64,000 nt of DNA from Caballeronia sp031450805 (GCF_031450805.1 NZ_JARTVY010000001.1:2170001-2234000), one strand, 5' to 3'; positions 33,080 to 41,985 are shown, numbered from the stretch's first letter. Notes: a model not told the origin generated them from the sequence alone. Numbers and translations are program-made.

Positions 33080-34159
33080 TTAGCCGAACAGGCGCTCGAC
33101 GCCCATGGTGATGGCCAGTCCGCCGCCGATCAGCCATGCATACAGGATCGCGCCGGTGGCGATCGCACGCGGGCCGGCTTCGCGGATCTGCGCGATGCGC
33201 GTTTCCATGCCGAGGGCGGTCATCGCCATGGTGAGCGCAAAGGTGTCGAGCGTATTGAGCGTAGTGGTCGCGGCATCGGGCAGCACATGCAGTGAGTTCA
33301 CGACGACCAGCGCCAGGAAACCGAGCGCGAACCAGGGCACCGCGAGCTTGCCTCTGCCAGCTTGCGCGACACCATCCGACGCGTGGTTTGCGCCGCGCGA
33401 CCGGCTCACCCAGAAGCCCACGACCAGCAGCACCGGCACGAGCATCATCACGCGCGTCATCTTCACGATGGTCGCGATGTGCGTCGCTTCCGGGCTGACG
33501 TTGCTCGCCGCGCCGACCACTTGCGCCACTTCGTGGATCGTGCCGCCGAAGAACAGGCCTGCGCCAAGGGTGTCGAGATGCAGCCAGCCGGCGTGCATCG
33601 CGAGCGGATACAGAAACATCGAGAGCGTGCCGAACAACACGACGCTGCCGACGGCCATTGCGCTCTTGTGCGGCTTGGACTGCAATGTGGATTCGAACGC
33701 GAGCACGGCTGCCGCGCCGCAAATCGCGCTGCCGGCGGCGGTGAGCAGGGCGGTATCGCGATCCAGCTTCATCAGCTTCATGCCCGCCCACGTACCGATG
33801 ACGAGCGTGCTGACCACGACCAGCACCGACACGGTCACGCCCGCGAGCCCGACGTGAGCGATTTCCTGCAGACTGACGCGCAGCCCGAAGAAGGCGACTG
33901 CGATGCGCAACAGCTTGCGCGCCGAGAAATTGACGCCTGCCGCCCAGCTCTGCGGCATGCCATCCTTGAGCGCATTGCCGTAGATTGCACCGGCGATGAT
34001 GCCGACGATCAGCGGGCTGATTCCGAGCCCGGCGATGGCCGGCAGTGACGAAAGCCGCGTAACGGCCGCCGCGAAAAGCGCGACGAACAAGATTCCGTTG
34101 AGTTGTCCGCGTGCGCTGGACTGCGAAGTGCCGGAGACGGGCGATTGAACCGTGGACAT
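33080..34159 (-). CDS. YeiH-family putative sulfate exporter
   Basis: A 359-residue membrane protein with about ten hydrophobic segments. Family phrases include LPAIAGLGISPLIVGIIAG, LTAAGSAICGAAAVLAFES and GLFFGGTIHEVAQVVGAA. The UPF0324/YeiH family (PSE transporters) is proposed to export sulfur anions such as taurine-derived sulfite; direct evidence is limited. It is divergent from a LysR-type regulator, the same arrangement as yeiH-yeiE in E. coli. The adjacent PLP enzyme of sulfur amino-acid metabolism gives a loose thematic link. Confidence 0.85.
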   Translation of the reverse strand: MSTVQSPVSGTSQSSARGQLNGILFVALFAAAVTRLSSLPAIAGLGISPLIVGIIAGAIYGNALKDGMPQSWAAGVNFSARKLLRIAVAFFGLRVSLQEIAHVGLAGVTVSVLVVVSTLVIGTWAGMKLMKLDRDTALLTAAGSAICGAAAVLAFESTLQSKPHKSAMAVGSVVLFGTLSMFLYPLAMHAGWLHLDTLGAGLFFGGTIHEVAQVVGAASNVSPEATHIATIVKMTRVMMLVPVLLVVGFWVSRSRGANHASDGVAQAGRGKLAVPWFALGFLALVVVNSLHVLPDAATTTLNTLDTFALTMAMTALGMETRIAQIREAGPRAIATGAILYAWLIGGGLAITMGVERLFG

Positions 34160-34200
34160 GGCGTCCTTCCTGCGAGCGTAAGGGCAATGGCGCTATCCTA

Positions 34201-34223
34201 TTCTCGATATATGCATATGAGAA
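34201..34223. promoter_or_regulatory. Candidate LysR-type operator between yeiH-like and lysR genes
   Basis: TTCTC (34201-34205) and GAGAA (34219-34223) form an inverted repeat around the AT-rich centre GATATATGCATAT, which is itself nearly symmetric. This fits the LysR box pattern of a T-N11-A dyad. A second small palindrome, CGATATATCG, lies at 34240-34249. Both lie in the 112-bp divergent region, where the regulator would control yeiH and itself. Confidence 0.55.
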
Positions 34224-34271
34224 ATCGTGATTTAGAATGCGATATATCGGATCAGATGATATTTCGCTAAC

Positions 34272-35162
34272 GTGACCCCGGACCAACTGATAACTTTCGC
34301 TACTGTCGCGGAGCACGGCAATATCAGCCGCGCCGCAGTGGCGCTGCATTTGTCCCAGCCGGCGGTGTCGGGGCAGCTCCGGCTGCTGCAGGAGGAGTTC
34401 GGCGAACCGCTGTACCAGCGCGATGGGCGCGGCGTTCGCCTGACGCCCGCCGGCACCCAACTGCTCGTCCACGCCGCGCAGCTACGGGAAACGTTTCGCG
34501 AAGCGCATGCGCTACGCGACGCCATGCGTGGTCTCGAGCGCGGCACGCTGCGCGTCGGCGCGAGCACCACGCCCGCGAGCTACCTGTTGCCGTATCTGAT
34601 CGCGGCATTCCATCAGCGCTTTCCGGACGTGGCCGTGACGACCATCGACGGCAACACGACCGAAATTCTCGCGGCCCTTGCATCGCTCGATATTGCGATC
34701 ATCGAAGGGCCAGCGGGACTCGCGTTGCCTGCCACCGCGAGCGTCAAGCCGTGGCGCGAGGACGAGATCGTCGCGATCGTGCCGGGCGGCCACCCGCTCG
34801 CCGATGGCCGCGAAGCCGCGACGCTTGCAGCTTTGAGCGAGCATCCGCTCGTTCTGCGTGAACGCGGTTCCGGTGTGCGCCAGATCGTCGAGCGCGCGTT
34901 CGCGGACGGCGGCGTCGAGATGCGCGTGGCGCTCGAGATCGCGGGCGTGGAGGGCGTGAAGGAAGCGGTGCGGGCAGGGATGGGGGTCGGTTTCGTATCG
35001 GCGATGTCGATTCGTCACGAGGCGACTGTGCTCCGCTGCCTGCGCGTGGCGCCGACCCCGCTCACGCGCCGCTTTTCGATCGTCATGCCGCATGCAGCGG
35101 CGCCGTCGCGGGCGGCATCCCGCTTCCTGGAACTCTGCGAAACGGCTGATTGCTTCGGCTAG
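34272..35162 (+). CDS. LysR-family regulator, CbbR/YeiE-like
   Basis: A 296-residue LTTR with an N-terminal HTH (MTPDQLITFATVAEHGNISR, then LHLSQPAVSGQLRLLQEEF) and a substrate-binding domain to residue 290. The HTH sequence is of the CysB/CbbR group. Start codon is GTG at 34272. Divergent position with the yeiH-like gene points to YeiE-like control of sulfite export. A clear hairpin terminator follows its stop. Confidence 0.88.
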   Translation: MTPDQLITFATVAEHGNISRAAVALHLSQPAVSGQLRLLQEEFGEPLYQRDGRGVRLTPAGTQLLVHAAQLRETFREAHALRDAMRGLERGTLRVGASTTPASYLLPYLIAAFHQRFPDVAVTTIDGNTTEILAALASLDIAIIEGPAGLALPATASVKPWREDEIVAIVPGGHPLADGREAATLAALSEHPLVLRERGSGVRQIVERAFADGGVEMRVALEIAGVEGVKEAVRAGMGVGFVSAMSIRHEATVLRCLRVAPTPLTRRFSIVMPHAAAPSRAASRFLELCETADCFG

Positions 35163-35216
35163 GGAATTCCACTATGGCGCGACTTCCCGTGCGCGGCGCA
35201 CTATTCGGTCTTAGCA

Positions 35217-35238
35217 AGACGCTTCGGGCGTCTTTTTT
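35217..35238 (+). terminator. Rho-independent terminator after the LysR gene
   Basis: AGACGC and GCGTCT pair around a TTCGG loop and are followed by a run of T (35233-35238). It ends the LysR transcript only 12 bases before the kguE operator. Confidence 0.85.
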
Positions 35239-35249
35239 CAAACCGGCGA

Positions 35250-35265
35250 TTGGAACCGGTTCCAA
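35250..35265. promoter_or_regulatory. Operator of the 2-ketogluconate operon, predicted PtxS site
   Basis: TTGGAACCGGTTCCAA is a perfect 16-bp palindrome ending 12 bases before the kguE start codon and touching its Shine-Dalgarno sequence (CGGAG). The known PtxS operator of Pseudomonas is TGAAACCGGTTTCA, which shares the AACCGGTT core. The gene for the matching LacI-type repressor lies at the other end of the operon. I found no second copy of the palindrome near ptxS itself. Confidence 0.8.
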
Positions 35266-35277
35266 CGGAGCGAGAGC

Positions 35278-36057
35278 GTGGCGGAAAACTCGGACAGCAT
35301 CGAAGTCGTCATCGTCGCAAGCGCATTCGGCGCGGATGCCGTGCGGCGCGATGGACACGCCGCGTGCGCCGAAAAGGCCGCGCTCGCAGGCGCGGACGGC
35401 TTCGAAGTGCGACGCGAGCTCTTCGCTAATGATGCCGACGCGCAACTCGATGCGTTGTCACGTCTCGGAGAGCACATTCACGGTGCAGGGCTATGGGCCG
35501 TACATTCGACGCCCGCAGCACTCTTTCGCCCCGACGGTTCCCTGGATGCCGACGCGCTGACGCTCGCCATCGACGAGGGCCACGCGCTCGGCGCGCGCAT
35601 CGTGAAGCTGCAGTTGGGCGGCGAAGCTGGCAGCGTCGCCACGGATCCCGCGACGCTCGATCGCATTACGCATGCAATCGCCGGCTCTCGGGCGCGAGTG
35701 GTGGTCGAGAACGGGCAGTCGAAAGAGGGCGGGCTGCCCGGCGCATTCGAAATGCTGTTCGCCGCGCTGCCTGCCGCAAGCGGCCTCAGCATGACGTTCG
35801 ACACGGGCAACTGGTATTGGGCGGACGTCGATCCGCTCGACGCGGCGCAACGGCTGGCGTCCCATGTCGCCTACGTGCATTGCAAGACGACGCAAGGCGA
35901 GGGCGCACGCCGCTTCGCCGTCGCCCCGGCGCATGACGACACCCGCTTCGCTGCGATCCTCGGACGCTTGCCGTCGAACGTGCCGCGTGCGATCGAATAT
36001 CCGTTCCGCGACGATGCCGATGCCGCCGTCCAGGTCGCGCGCATCGCGGCATTCTGA
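35278..36057 (+). CDS. kguE: TIM-barrel sugar epimerase/isomerase KguE
   Basis: A 259-residue protein of the xylose-isomerase-like TIM-barrel family. Metal- and substrate-binding positions are visible as E in VVENGQSK, D in TFDTGNW and H in YVHCKTTQ, then E in RAIEYPF. In Pseudomonas, KguE is the first gene of the kgu cluster and its exact reaction is not settled. Start is GTG at 35278 with CGGAG in front; similarity begins within a few residues. It lies directly behind the PtxS operator and 68 bases before kguK. Confidence 0.82.
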   Translation: MAENSDSIEVVIVASAFGADAVRRDGHAACAEKAALAGADGFEVRRELFANDADAQLDALSRLGEHIHGAGLWAVHSTPAALFRPDGSLDADALTLAIDEGHALGARIVKLQLGGEAGSVATDPATLDRITHAIAGSRARVVVENGQSKEGGLPGAFEMLFAALPAASGLSMTFDTGNWYWADVDPLDAAQRLASHVAYVHCKTTQGEGARRFAVAPAHDDTRFAAILGRLPSNVPRAIEYPFRDDADAAVQVARIAAF

Positions 36058-36061
36058 ATTC

Positions 36062-36096
36062 AGCGCGCCGCATGCCGCATGAAGCATGCAGACGCG
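36062..36096. repeat. Heptamer array inside the kgu operon, upstream of kguK
   Basis: Five 7-base units in register from 36062: AGCGCGC, then CGCATGC at 36069, CGCATGA at 36076, AGCATGC at 36083 and AGACGCG at 36090. It fills about half of the 68-bp gap between kguE and kguK. Over about 40 bases it is strongly similar to the array before the Lrp gene at 43.26 kb, including the following AATCGACA. A site inside an operon argues for an RNA-level or repeat nature, or for an internal promoter. Confidence 0.6.
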
Positions 36097-36125
36097 AAGC
36101 AATCGACACAGAGCAAGGACTCGAC

Positions 36126-37121
36126 ATGCAAGCACAGCACGAAGCCCTCGATGTAGTGACCTACGGCGAAGCGATGGCGATGTTCGTCGCCGCCGCCACG
36201 GGCGATCTCGCGACGGTCGGCCAGTTCACGAAGCGCATCGCCGGCGCGGACCTCAACGTCGCGATCGGCCTGTCGCGACTCGGTTTCCGGGTGGGCTGGA
36301 TGAGCCGCGTCGGCAACGATTCGTTCGGACGTTATGTACTCGATGTGCTGGCCGCCGAAGGCATCGATGCGCGGCGCGTGACGGTCGACGATCGCTATCC
36401 GACGGGCTTCCAGCTCAAGGGCAAGTGCGATGACGGGAGCGATCCGGCCGTCGAATATTTTCGCAAGGGGTCGGCAGCGAGCCATCTTTCGCTCGACGAC
36501 TACGCCGCCGACTACGTGCTCGGCGCGCGTCACCTGCATCTGACCGGCGTCGCCCCGGCGATCTCGGCGACGTCGCGCGAACTCGCGTTTCACATGGCGC
36601 GCGAGATGCGCGCGGCCGGCAAGTCGATCTCTTTCGATCCGAACTTGCGCCCGACCTTGTGGCCTTCGCGTGAAGCGATGGCCGATGCCTTGAACGCCCT
36701 GGCCGAACTGGCCGACTGGGTGCTGCCCGGCGTGAACGAAGGCCTGACGCTCACCGGCTATGCGAAGCCTGAAGACATTGCAGCGTTCTACCTTGACCGT
36801 GGCGCGAAGGGCGTGGTCGTGAAGCTCGGCGCGGAGGGCGCGTATTTCCGCACGGCAGACGATGCGGGCATCGTGCCCGCGATGCCGGTTGCGAATGTCG
36901 TCGATACGGTCGGCGCCGGCGACGGCTTCGCGGTCGGCATCGTCAGCGCGCTGCTCGAAGGACGCGGCATGCAAGATGCAATCGCTCGGGGCAACCGCAT
37001 CGGCGCGCTGGCGATACAGGTCATCGGCGATAGCGAAGGCTTGCCGACCCGCGCCGCGCTCGATGCGCTCGAAGCACAGGATTCCAACGACAAGACGGCC
37101 CGAGCCGCAGTCATCGCCTGA
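36126..37121 (+). CDS. kguK: 2-ketogluconate kinase KguK (PfkB family)
   Basis: A 331-residue ribokinase-fold sugar kinase. It shows ADLNVAIGLSRLGFRVGWMS near residue 35 and the catalytic DTVGAGDGFAVG near residue 260. It would phosphorylate 2-ketogluconate to 2-keto-6-phosphogluconate. The assignment comes from gene order (epimerase, kinase, MFS carrier, reductase, LacI regulator), which is that of the Pseudomonas kgu cluster; the sequence alone says KdgK-like sugar kinase. AAGGA precedes the ATG at 36126. Confidence 0.85.
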   Translation: MQAQHEALDVVTYGEAMAMFVAAATGDLATVGQFTKRIAGADLNVAIGLSRLGFRVGWMSRVGNDSFGRYVLDVLAAEGIDARRVTVDDRYPTGFQLKGKCDDGSDPAVEYFRKGSAASHLSLDDYAADYVLGARHLHLTGVAPAISATSRELAFHMAREMRAAGKSISFDPNLRPTLWPSREAMADALNALAELADWVLPGVNEGLTLTGYAKPEDIAAFYLDRGAKGVVVKLGAEGAYFRTADDAGIVPAMPVANVVDTVGAGDGFAVGIVSALLEGRGMQDAIARGNRIGALAIQVIGDSEGLPTRAALDALEAQDSNDKTARAAVIA

Positions 37122-37197
37122 TGGCCGGACGGGGCGAACGCCTCGTCGGCATCGTCACGGAACACCCGACTCAACCGACTTACGATCGGAGACAACC

Positions 37198-38481
37198 ATG
37201 CAATCTTCCTCGACACCCAAGCTGGCCGTGCGCCGCTGGTGGGCGATCATGCCGATCGTCTTCATCACCTACAGCCTCGCCTATCTCGACCGCGCGAACT
37301 ATGGCTTCGCGGCGGCTGCGGGCATCAATCAGGACCTCGGCATCAGCAAGGGCTTGTCGTCGCTCATCGGCGCGCTGTTCTTTCTTGGCTACTTCTTCTT
37401 TCAGATTCCCGGCGCGATCTATGCCGAGCGGCGCAGTGTAAAGAAGCTCGTCTTTTGGAGTCTCGTGCTGTGGGGCGGCTGCGCGGCGGCGACGGGCATG
37501 GTCAGCAATATCCCCTCGTTGATGGCGATTCGCTTCGTGCTCGGCGTCGTCGAGGCCGCGGTGATGCCTGCGATGCTCGTGTTCATCGCGAACTGGTTCA
37601 CCAAGTCCGAGCGCTCGCGTGCCAACACCTTCCTGATCCTGGGCAATCCGGTGACGGTGCTGTGGATGTCCGTCGTATCGGGCTATCTCGTGAACTCGTT
37701 CGGCTGGCGTCACATGTTCATCGCGGAGGGCTTGCCGGCTGTCGCGTGGGCGGTGATCTGGTGGTTCATCGTGAAGGACAAGCCTGCGCAGGTGAGCTGG
37801 CTGTCGGACCAAGAGAAGCGCGATCTCGATGCGACGCTGCGCGCGGAACAGGCCGCCATCAAGCCGGTGAAGAATTACGGAGAGGCGTTCAGGTCGCCGG
37901 CTGTGATCAAGCTGTGCGCGCAGTATTTCTGCTGGAGTATCGGCGTCTATGGCTTCGTGCTGTGGCTGCCATCGATCTTGAAGAACGGTTCGACGCTTGG
38001 CATGGTCGAGACCGGCTGGCTGTCTGCGGTGCCGTATCTGGCTGCGACCATCGCAATGTTGCTGGCCTCCTGGGCTTCCGACAAGCTCCAGGCGCGCAAG
38101 GCCTTCGTGTGGCCGTTCCTGCTCGTCGGCGCGATCGCGTTCGCCGGTTCGTATTTGCTCGGTTCGACTAACTTTTGGGCTTCTTATGCGTTGCTCGTGA
38201 TTGCCGGGGCGGCCATGTATGCGCCTTATGGGCCGTTCTTCGCGATCGTGCCCGAGCTTCTGCCGAAGAACGTCGCCGGTGGAGCAATGGCGCTCATCAA
38301 CAGCATGGGGGCGCTTGGATCGTTCGTGGGATCGTATGTCGTGGGCTATCTGAATGGGGCGACGGGATCGCCAGCGGCGTCGTATGTCTTCATGAGCGTC
38401 GCGTTGCTCGGCGCCGTTGGGCTTACTCTGGCCGTCAAGCCTCAGGCTGTTGTGCGTGCTGCGGGTATTGCCCGGTCCTAG
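37198..38481 (+). CDS. kguT: 2-ketogluconate transporter KguT (MFS)
   Basis: A 427-residue major-facilitator protein of the anion:cation symporter group with 12 predicted membrane helices. The N-terminal phrase YSLAYLDRANYGFAAAAGI is typical of ACS carriers for hexuronates, phthalate and ketogluconate, and the loop AERRSVKK is the helix 2-3 signature. Function as the 2-ketogluconate uptake carrier is from its place in the kgu operon. CGGAGA lies before the ATG. 76 bases separate it from kguK. Confidence 0.85.
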   Translation: MQSSSTPKLAVRRWWAIMPIVFITYSLAYLDRANYGFAAAAGINQDLGISKGLSSLIGALFFLGYFFFQIPGAIYAERRSVKKLVFWSLVLWGGCAAATGMVSNIPSLMAIRFVLGVVEAAVMPAMLVFIANWFTKSERSRANTFLILGNPVTVLWMSVVSGYLVNSFGWRHMFIAEGLPAVAWAVIWWFIVKDKPAQVSWLSDQEKRDLDATLRAEQAAIKPVKNYGEAFRSPAVIKLCAQYFCWSIGVYGFVLWLPSILKNGSTLGMVETGWLSAVPYLAATIAMLLASWASDKLQARKAFVWPFLLVGAIAFAGSYLLGSTNFWASYALLVIAGAAMYAPYGPFFAIVPELLPKNVAGGAMALINSMGALGSFVGSYVVGYLNGATGSPAASYVFMSVALLGAVGLTLAVKPQAVVRAAGIARS

Positions 38482-38594
38482 TGCTGGCTGGTTGGCTCGA
38501 TGTCACGCAACATGAATACGAGCACGATAGAACAGGCATATCATCGCCAGGCAACGAAGCCAGAAGCGAACATCAGAGAGGCAACTCGAAAGTC

Positions 38595-39566
38595 ATGAAC
38601 CGCAAGAAAATCGTAGCCTACAAACCCTTGCCATCCGACGTGGAAGCCTACCTGCGCGAACATGCAGAAGTGGTGAACGTGGACCCGAAGAACAAGCCCG
38701 CGTTCATAGCGGCGCTGAAAGACGCCGACGGCGCAATCGGCGCAAGCGTGAAGATCACGCCTGACATGATCGAGGGCGCGACGCGCCTGAAAGCGCTATC
38801 GACCGTCTCGGTAGGCTTCGATCAGTTCGATGTGGATGACCTCACGCGCCGCGGCATCGTCCTGACGCACACGCCCGATGTGCTGACCGAATCCACCGCC
38901 GATACCGTCTTCGCACTGATCCTCGCGAGCGCGAGACGCGTCGTCGAACTGGCCGAATGGGTCAAGCAAGGCAACTGGAAAGCAAGCATCGGCGAAGCGT
39001 GCTTCGGCGTCGACGTGCAGGGCAAGACACTCGGCATCGTCGGACTCGGCCGTATCGGCGGAGCAGTGGCGCGACGCGCGGCGCTCGGCTTTCGCATGAA
39101 CGTGCTCTACACGAATCGCCACGCGAACGAAGAAGCCGAGAAGCAATACGGCGCCAGACGCGTCCCGCTCGACGAACTGCTCGCGCAATCGGACTTCGTC
39201 TGCCTCCAGGTGCCGCTCACGCCCGAGACGCGCGGCCTCATCGGCGCTGAAGAACTGAAGAAGATGAAAAGAAGCGCGATTCTCATCAACGCATCGCGCG
39301 GACCGACTGTCGACGAGACCGCGCTCATCGATGCGCTTGAGAACGGCACGATCCGCGGTGCAGGACTCGATGTCTTCGAGCACGAACCGCTGCCCGCCGA
39401 ATCGCCTCTGCTGGCGATGAAGAACGTCGTCGCGCTGCCCCATATCGGTTCGGCCACCTACGAAACGCGTCACGCCATGAACCGCAACGCTGCGGAAAAC
39501 CTGCTCCGCGCGCTCGACGGTACGCTCACGCAAAACATCGTCAATCGCGAAGTGCGCATGCGCTGA
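38595..39566 (+). CDS. kguD: 2-keto-(6-phospho)gluconate reductase KguD
   Basis: A 323-residue D-2-hydroxyacid dehydrogenase, GhrB-like. The NAD(P)-binding motif is GLGRIGGAVARR (about 152-163). The catalytic Arg is in NASRGPTVDE, the Glu in DVFEHEP and the His in LPHIGSAT. In the kgu route it reduces 2-keto-6-phosphogluconate to 6-phosphogluconate, which enters the Entner-Doudoroff pathway. Alternatively it is a general glyoxylate/hydroxypyruvate reductase. The upstream frame continues through kguT but homology begins at MNRKKIVAYK. Confidence 0.87.
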   Translation: MNRKKIVAYKPLPSDVEAYLREHAEVVNVDPKNKPAFIAALKDADGAIGASVKITPDMIEGATRLKALSTVSVGFDQFDVDDLTRRGIVLTHTPDVLTESTADTVFALILASARRVVELAEWVKQGNWKASIGEACFGVDVQGKTLGIVGLGRIGGAVARRAALGFRMNVLYTNRHANEEAEKQYGARRVPLDELLAQSDFVCLQVPLTPETRGLIGAEELKKMKRSAILINASRGPTVDETALIDALENGTIRGAGLDVFEHEPLPAESPLLAMKNVVALPHIGSATYETRHAMNRNAAENLLRALDGTLTQNIVNREVRMR

Positions 39567-39667
39567 CAACGATGGGAGGGCGCCGGCGCATGCGCTAACA
39601 TGCACGGGCGTGCGCACGCCATCCGCAGGGGATGGCTTCGCCGACCACCAGCAGGAGTCAGGCAGCA

Positions 39668-40762
39668 ATGACGAAGATGTCCAACGACCCCGATCACCCA
39701 AGGAAAGAGCTGCAGCTTCCGCAACCTTTCAGCGGCCGACGCGCCACGATCACCGACGTCGCCCGCGAAGCCCGCACCGGCAAGACCAGCATCTCGCGCT
39801 ATCTCAACGGCGAAACGGGCGTGCTGTCGCGCGACTTGCTCGGCCGCATCGAGGCGGCCATCGCGAAACTCGACTATCGGCCGAATCAAATGGCGCGCGG
39901 CCTCAAGCGCGGCCGCAATCGGCTGATCGGCATGCTGCTCGCCGACCTCACCAATCCTTACTCCGTCGAAGTGCTGCAAGGCGTCGAAGCCGCGTGCCAT
40001 GCGCTCGGCTACATGCCGCTCATCTGTCACGCGGCCAATGAAGTCGACATGGAACGGCGCTATCTCCAGCTGTTGACGACGTATCGCGTGGAAGGGGTGA
40101 TCGTCAACGCGCTCGGCGTAAAGGAAGAACTGCTGCAGGGCTTCACGCATGGCGGCATTCCGGTCGTGCTCGTCGACCGCACTGTCGAAGGCATCGTGAC
40201 CGACATGGTCGGCCTCGACAATCCCGCCGCCGTCGCGCTTGCGACGCGTCATCTCGTCGATGAGGGCTTCGAAGAACTGCTCTTCATCGTGCAGCCGGTG
40301 ATGCACGTGAGTTCGCGACGCCTGCGCGAAGCTGCGTTTCGCGAGACCATCGCGTCGCTTCGCGCAAGCGGCTCCACGCTCGTCGTCGATCTCGCCCACG
40401 CCGCGCCTGCGCTTGCTGAGCTCGACGAGCGCATCGATGCCGCGCGTGCTGCGGCCAGGCGCGTCGCGCTCTTCGCTGCGAACGGTCCCGTCGCGCTGCG
40501 CGTCGCCGTGCACCTGAAGGAGCGCTACGGTGCGAACTGGCAGGCGAGCGTCGCGCTGCTCGCCATCGACGATTCCGAGTGGGCGCAGCTCGCCGGCATG
40601 ACGGCAGTGCGGCAGCCCACGTATGAAATCGGCCGGCGTGCCGTCGAATTCCTGCACGAGCGGCTCGGCGGTGCGGCCATGCCAGCGCGAGAGTGCCTGT
40701 TGCCGGGCGAACTCGTCGTGCGCGCATCGACGCATCGCGCAGCGGAGGATCAAGGAACGTGA
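39668..40762 (+). CDS. ptxS: LacI-family repressor of ketogluconate genes, PtxS
   Basis: A 364-residue regulator with a LacI HTH (ATITDVAREARTGKTSISRY, about residues 26-46), the hinge helix YRPNQMARGLKRG and a periplasmic-binding-protein-like effector domain. The HTH and hinge closely resemble Pseudomonas PtxS, which represses kgu and ptx genes until 2-ketogluconate binds. The residues before the HTH form an unusual 25-residue polar extension. ATG at 39668 has CAGGAG upstream; a start at 39632 would add 12 residues. Here ptxS sits downstream of kguD. Confidence 0.88.
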   Translation: MTKMSNDPDHPRKELQLPQPFSGRRATITDVAREARTGKTSISRYLNGETGVLSRDLLGRIEAAIAKLDYRPNQMARGLKRGRNRLIGMLLADLTNPYSVEVLQGVEAACHALGYMPLICHAANEVDMERRYLQLLTTYRVEGVIVNALGVKEELLQGFTHGGIPVVLVDRTVEGIVTDMVGLDNPAAVALATRHLVDEGFEELLFIVQPVMHVSSRRLREAAFRETIASLRASGSTLVVDLAHAAPALAELDERIDAARAAARRVALFAANGPVALRVAVHLKERYGANWQASVALLAIDDSEWAQLAGMTAVRQPTYEIGRRAVEFLHERLGGAAMPARECLLPGELVVRASTHRAAEDQGT

Positions 40763-40772
40763 AGGACATCGA

Positions 40773-41582
40773 ATGATCAGCATCCCGACGATCGCGAGTC
40801 TCGTGCTCGTGACGCTCGTCATCGCCGCCATGCCCATCGTGCTGTATCGACGAATGCGGCCTCGTTTCGGTCTGATACCGCGCGACGCGATTCTCGGCAT
40901 TGCCGTGTTCGCGCTCTTCGCGATGGTCATCGAGCGCGCGCTGCACGGCGTCATGCTCGGCAATGCGGTCACGTCGAAGTGGCTCGCGAATCCCGTCGCC
41001 TTCGTCGTGTATGGGGCGCTGGCCGCCGGCGTGTGCGAGGAAGCGGGGCGCTTCCTCGCCTTGAGGTGGCTGATCAGACGCGAGCCTGCGGCCTTGCAGC
41101 GGCCCGGTCCGGGGCTCGGCTATGGCATCGGCCATGGCGGGGCGGAAGCGTGGATCGTCGGCGTGCTCGTGCAGGCTCAGTGGATCGTCTATGCCGTGCT
41201 CGCGAATAACGGCACGCTCGATTCCCATTTCGAAAGCGCACCGCTCGATGCCATCGCTCGCATTCACATGAATCTCATGAGTCTGTCGCCTGCATCGGCA
41301 GCGATCTTTCTGGTCGAGCGCGCGAGCGCGTTCGTGTTTCAGCTCGGCTTTTCCGCGCTGATGTGGCAAATGCTGCGCGAGCGTTCGCGCCATGCGCTTG
41401 CCTTGCTGGTCGCGGCACATGCACTCGTCGGCTTGCCGGCGGCGCTGTTCCAGGCGCGCCTGATCCCGCTCGTCGCCGCCGATGCGGTCTATCTCGTGCT
41501 GGGCGTGATCGTTGCGGCAGCGCTGGTGCGGTACTATCGCCGCGCGGCGGGCGGTCCACGCATCGACACGCGCCAACCTTGA
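40773..41582 (+). CDS. YhfC-family intramembrane glutamic protease-like protein
   Basis: A 269-residue membrane protein with about seven hydrophobic segments. Conserved motifs of the YhfC family, related to CAAX/Rce1 proteases, are visible: E89-E90 in VCEEAGRFLAL and H121 with E125 in GIGHGGAEAW. These could form the metal-free glutamate active site of the clan. No substrate is known. It starts 10 bases after ptxS, so it may be read from the same transcript, and a small unknown gene follows 12 bases later. Confidence 0.82.
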   Translation: MISIPTIASLVLVTLVIAAMPIVLYRRMRPRFGLIPRDAILGIAVFALFAMVIERALHGVMLGNAVTSKWLANPVAFVVYGALAAGVCEEAGRFLALRWLIRREPAALQRPGPGLGYGIGHGGAEAWIVGVLVQAQWIVYAVLANNGTLDSHFESAPLDAIARIHMNLMSLSPASAAIFLVERASAFVFQLGFSALMWQMLRERSRHALALLVAAHALVGLPAALFQARLIPLVAADAVYLVLGVIVAAALVRYYRRAAGGPRIDTRQP

Positions 41583-41594
41583 ACGACCGACATC

Positions 41595-41960
41595 ATGGAC
41601 GACTACCAATACGACTGTCCGAGCGCGGACATCGACATGCTCGCGCACGTCATCAGCGATCTCTTTCCTGAACAGACGCAGTTCGCCGAGCGCATCGACG
41701 ATACGGGCCGCACCTCACTGATGATTCATTACGTGGCGATGCGGTTCGGCTCGACCGCACGTCGCATCACCATCGACGTGCGCTTCGATCCCGCCGCGCT
41801 CGCACGCTATCGCGCGATGCCGCCGCGCATGCACGCGCGAAGTTATGCCGTGCTGCGCGCCTACGTGGAAGCGACGCTCGGTTCACTGGAAGAGACGTAC
41901 GCGAACGGAGAAGCGGTGCCGCGCGAAGTGGACATCGACATGGGCGAAGACTTCGCCTGA
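41595..41960 (+). CDS. Small conserved protein, DUF3022-like
   Basis: A 121-residue acidic protein without signal or membrane segment. It resembles the short Burkholderia proteins listed under DUF3022 in general layout (an N-terminal DMLAHVISDLFPEQTQF segment and a central MPPRMHARSYAVLRAYVEAT helix), but I hold this name at low confidence. It follows the YhfC-like gene at 12 bases and is probably co-transcribed. Function unknown. Confidence 0.6.
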   Translation: MDDYQYDCPSADIDMLAHVISDLFPEQTQFAERIDDTGRTSLMIHYVAMRFGSTARRITIDVRFDPAALARYRAMPPRMHARSYAVLRAYVEATLGSLEETYANGEAVPREVDIDMGEDFA

Positions 41961-41985
41961 TCGAATACGCCGATTGAAGCGACGC

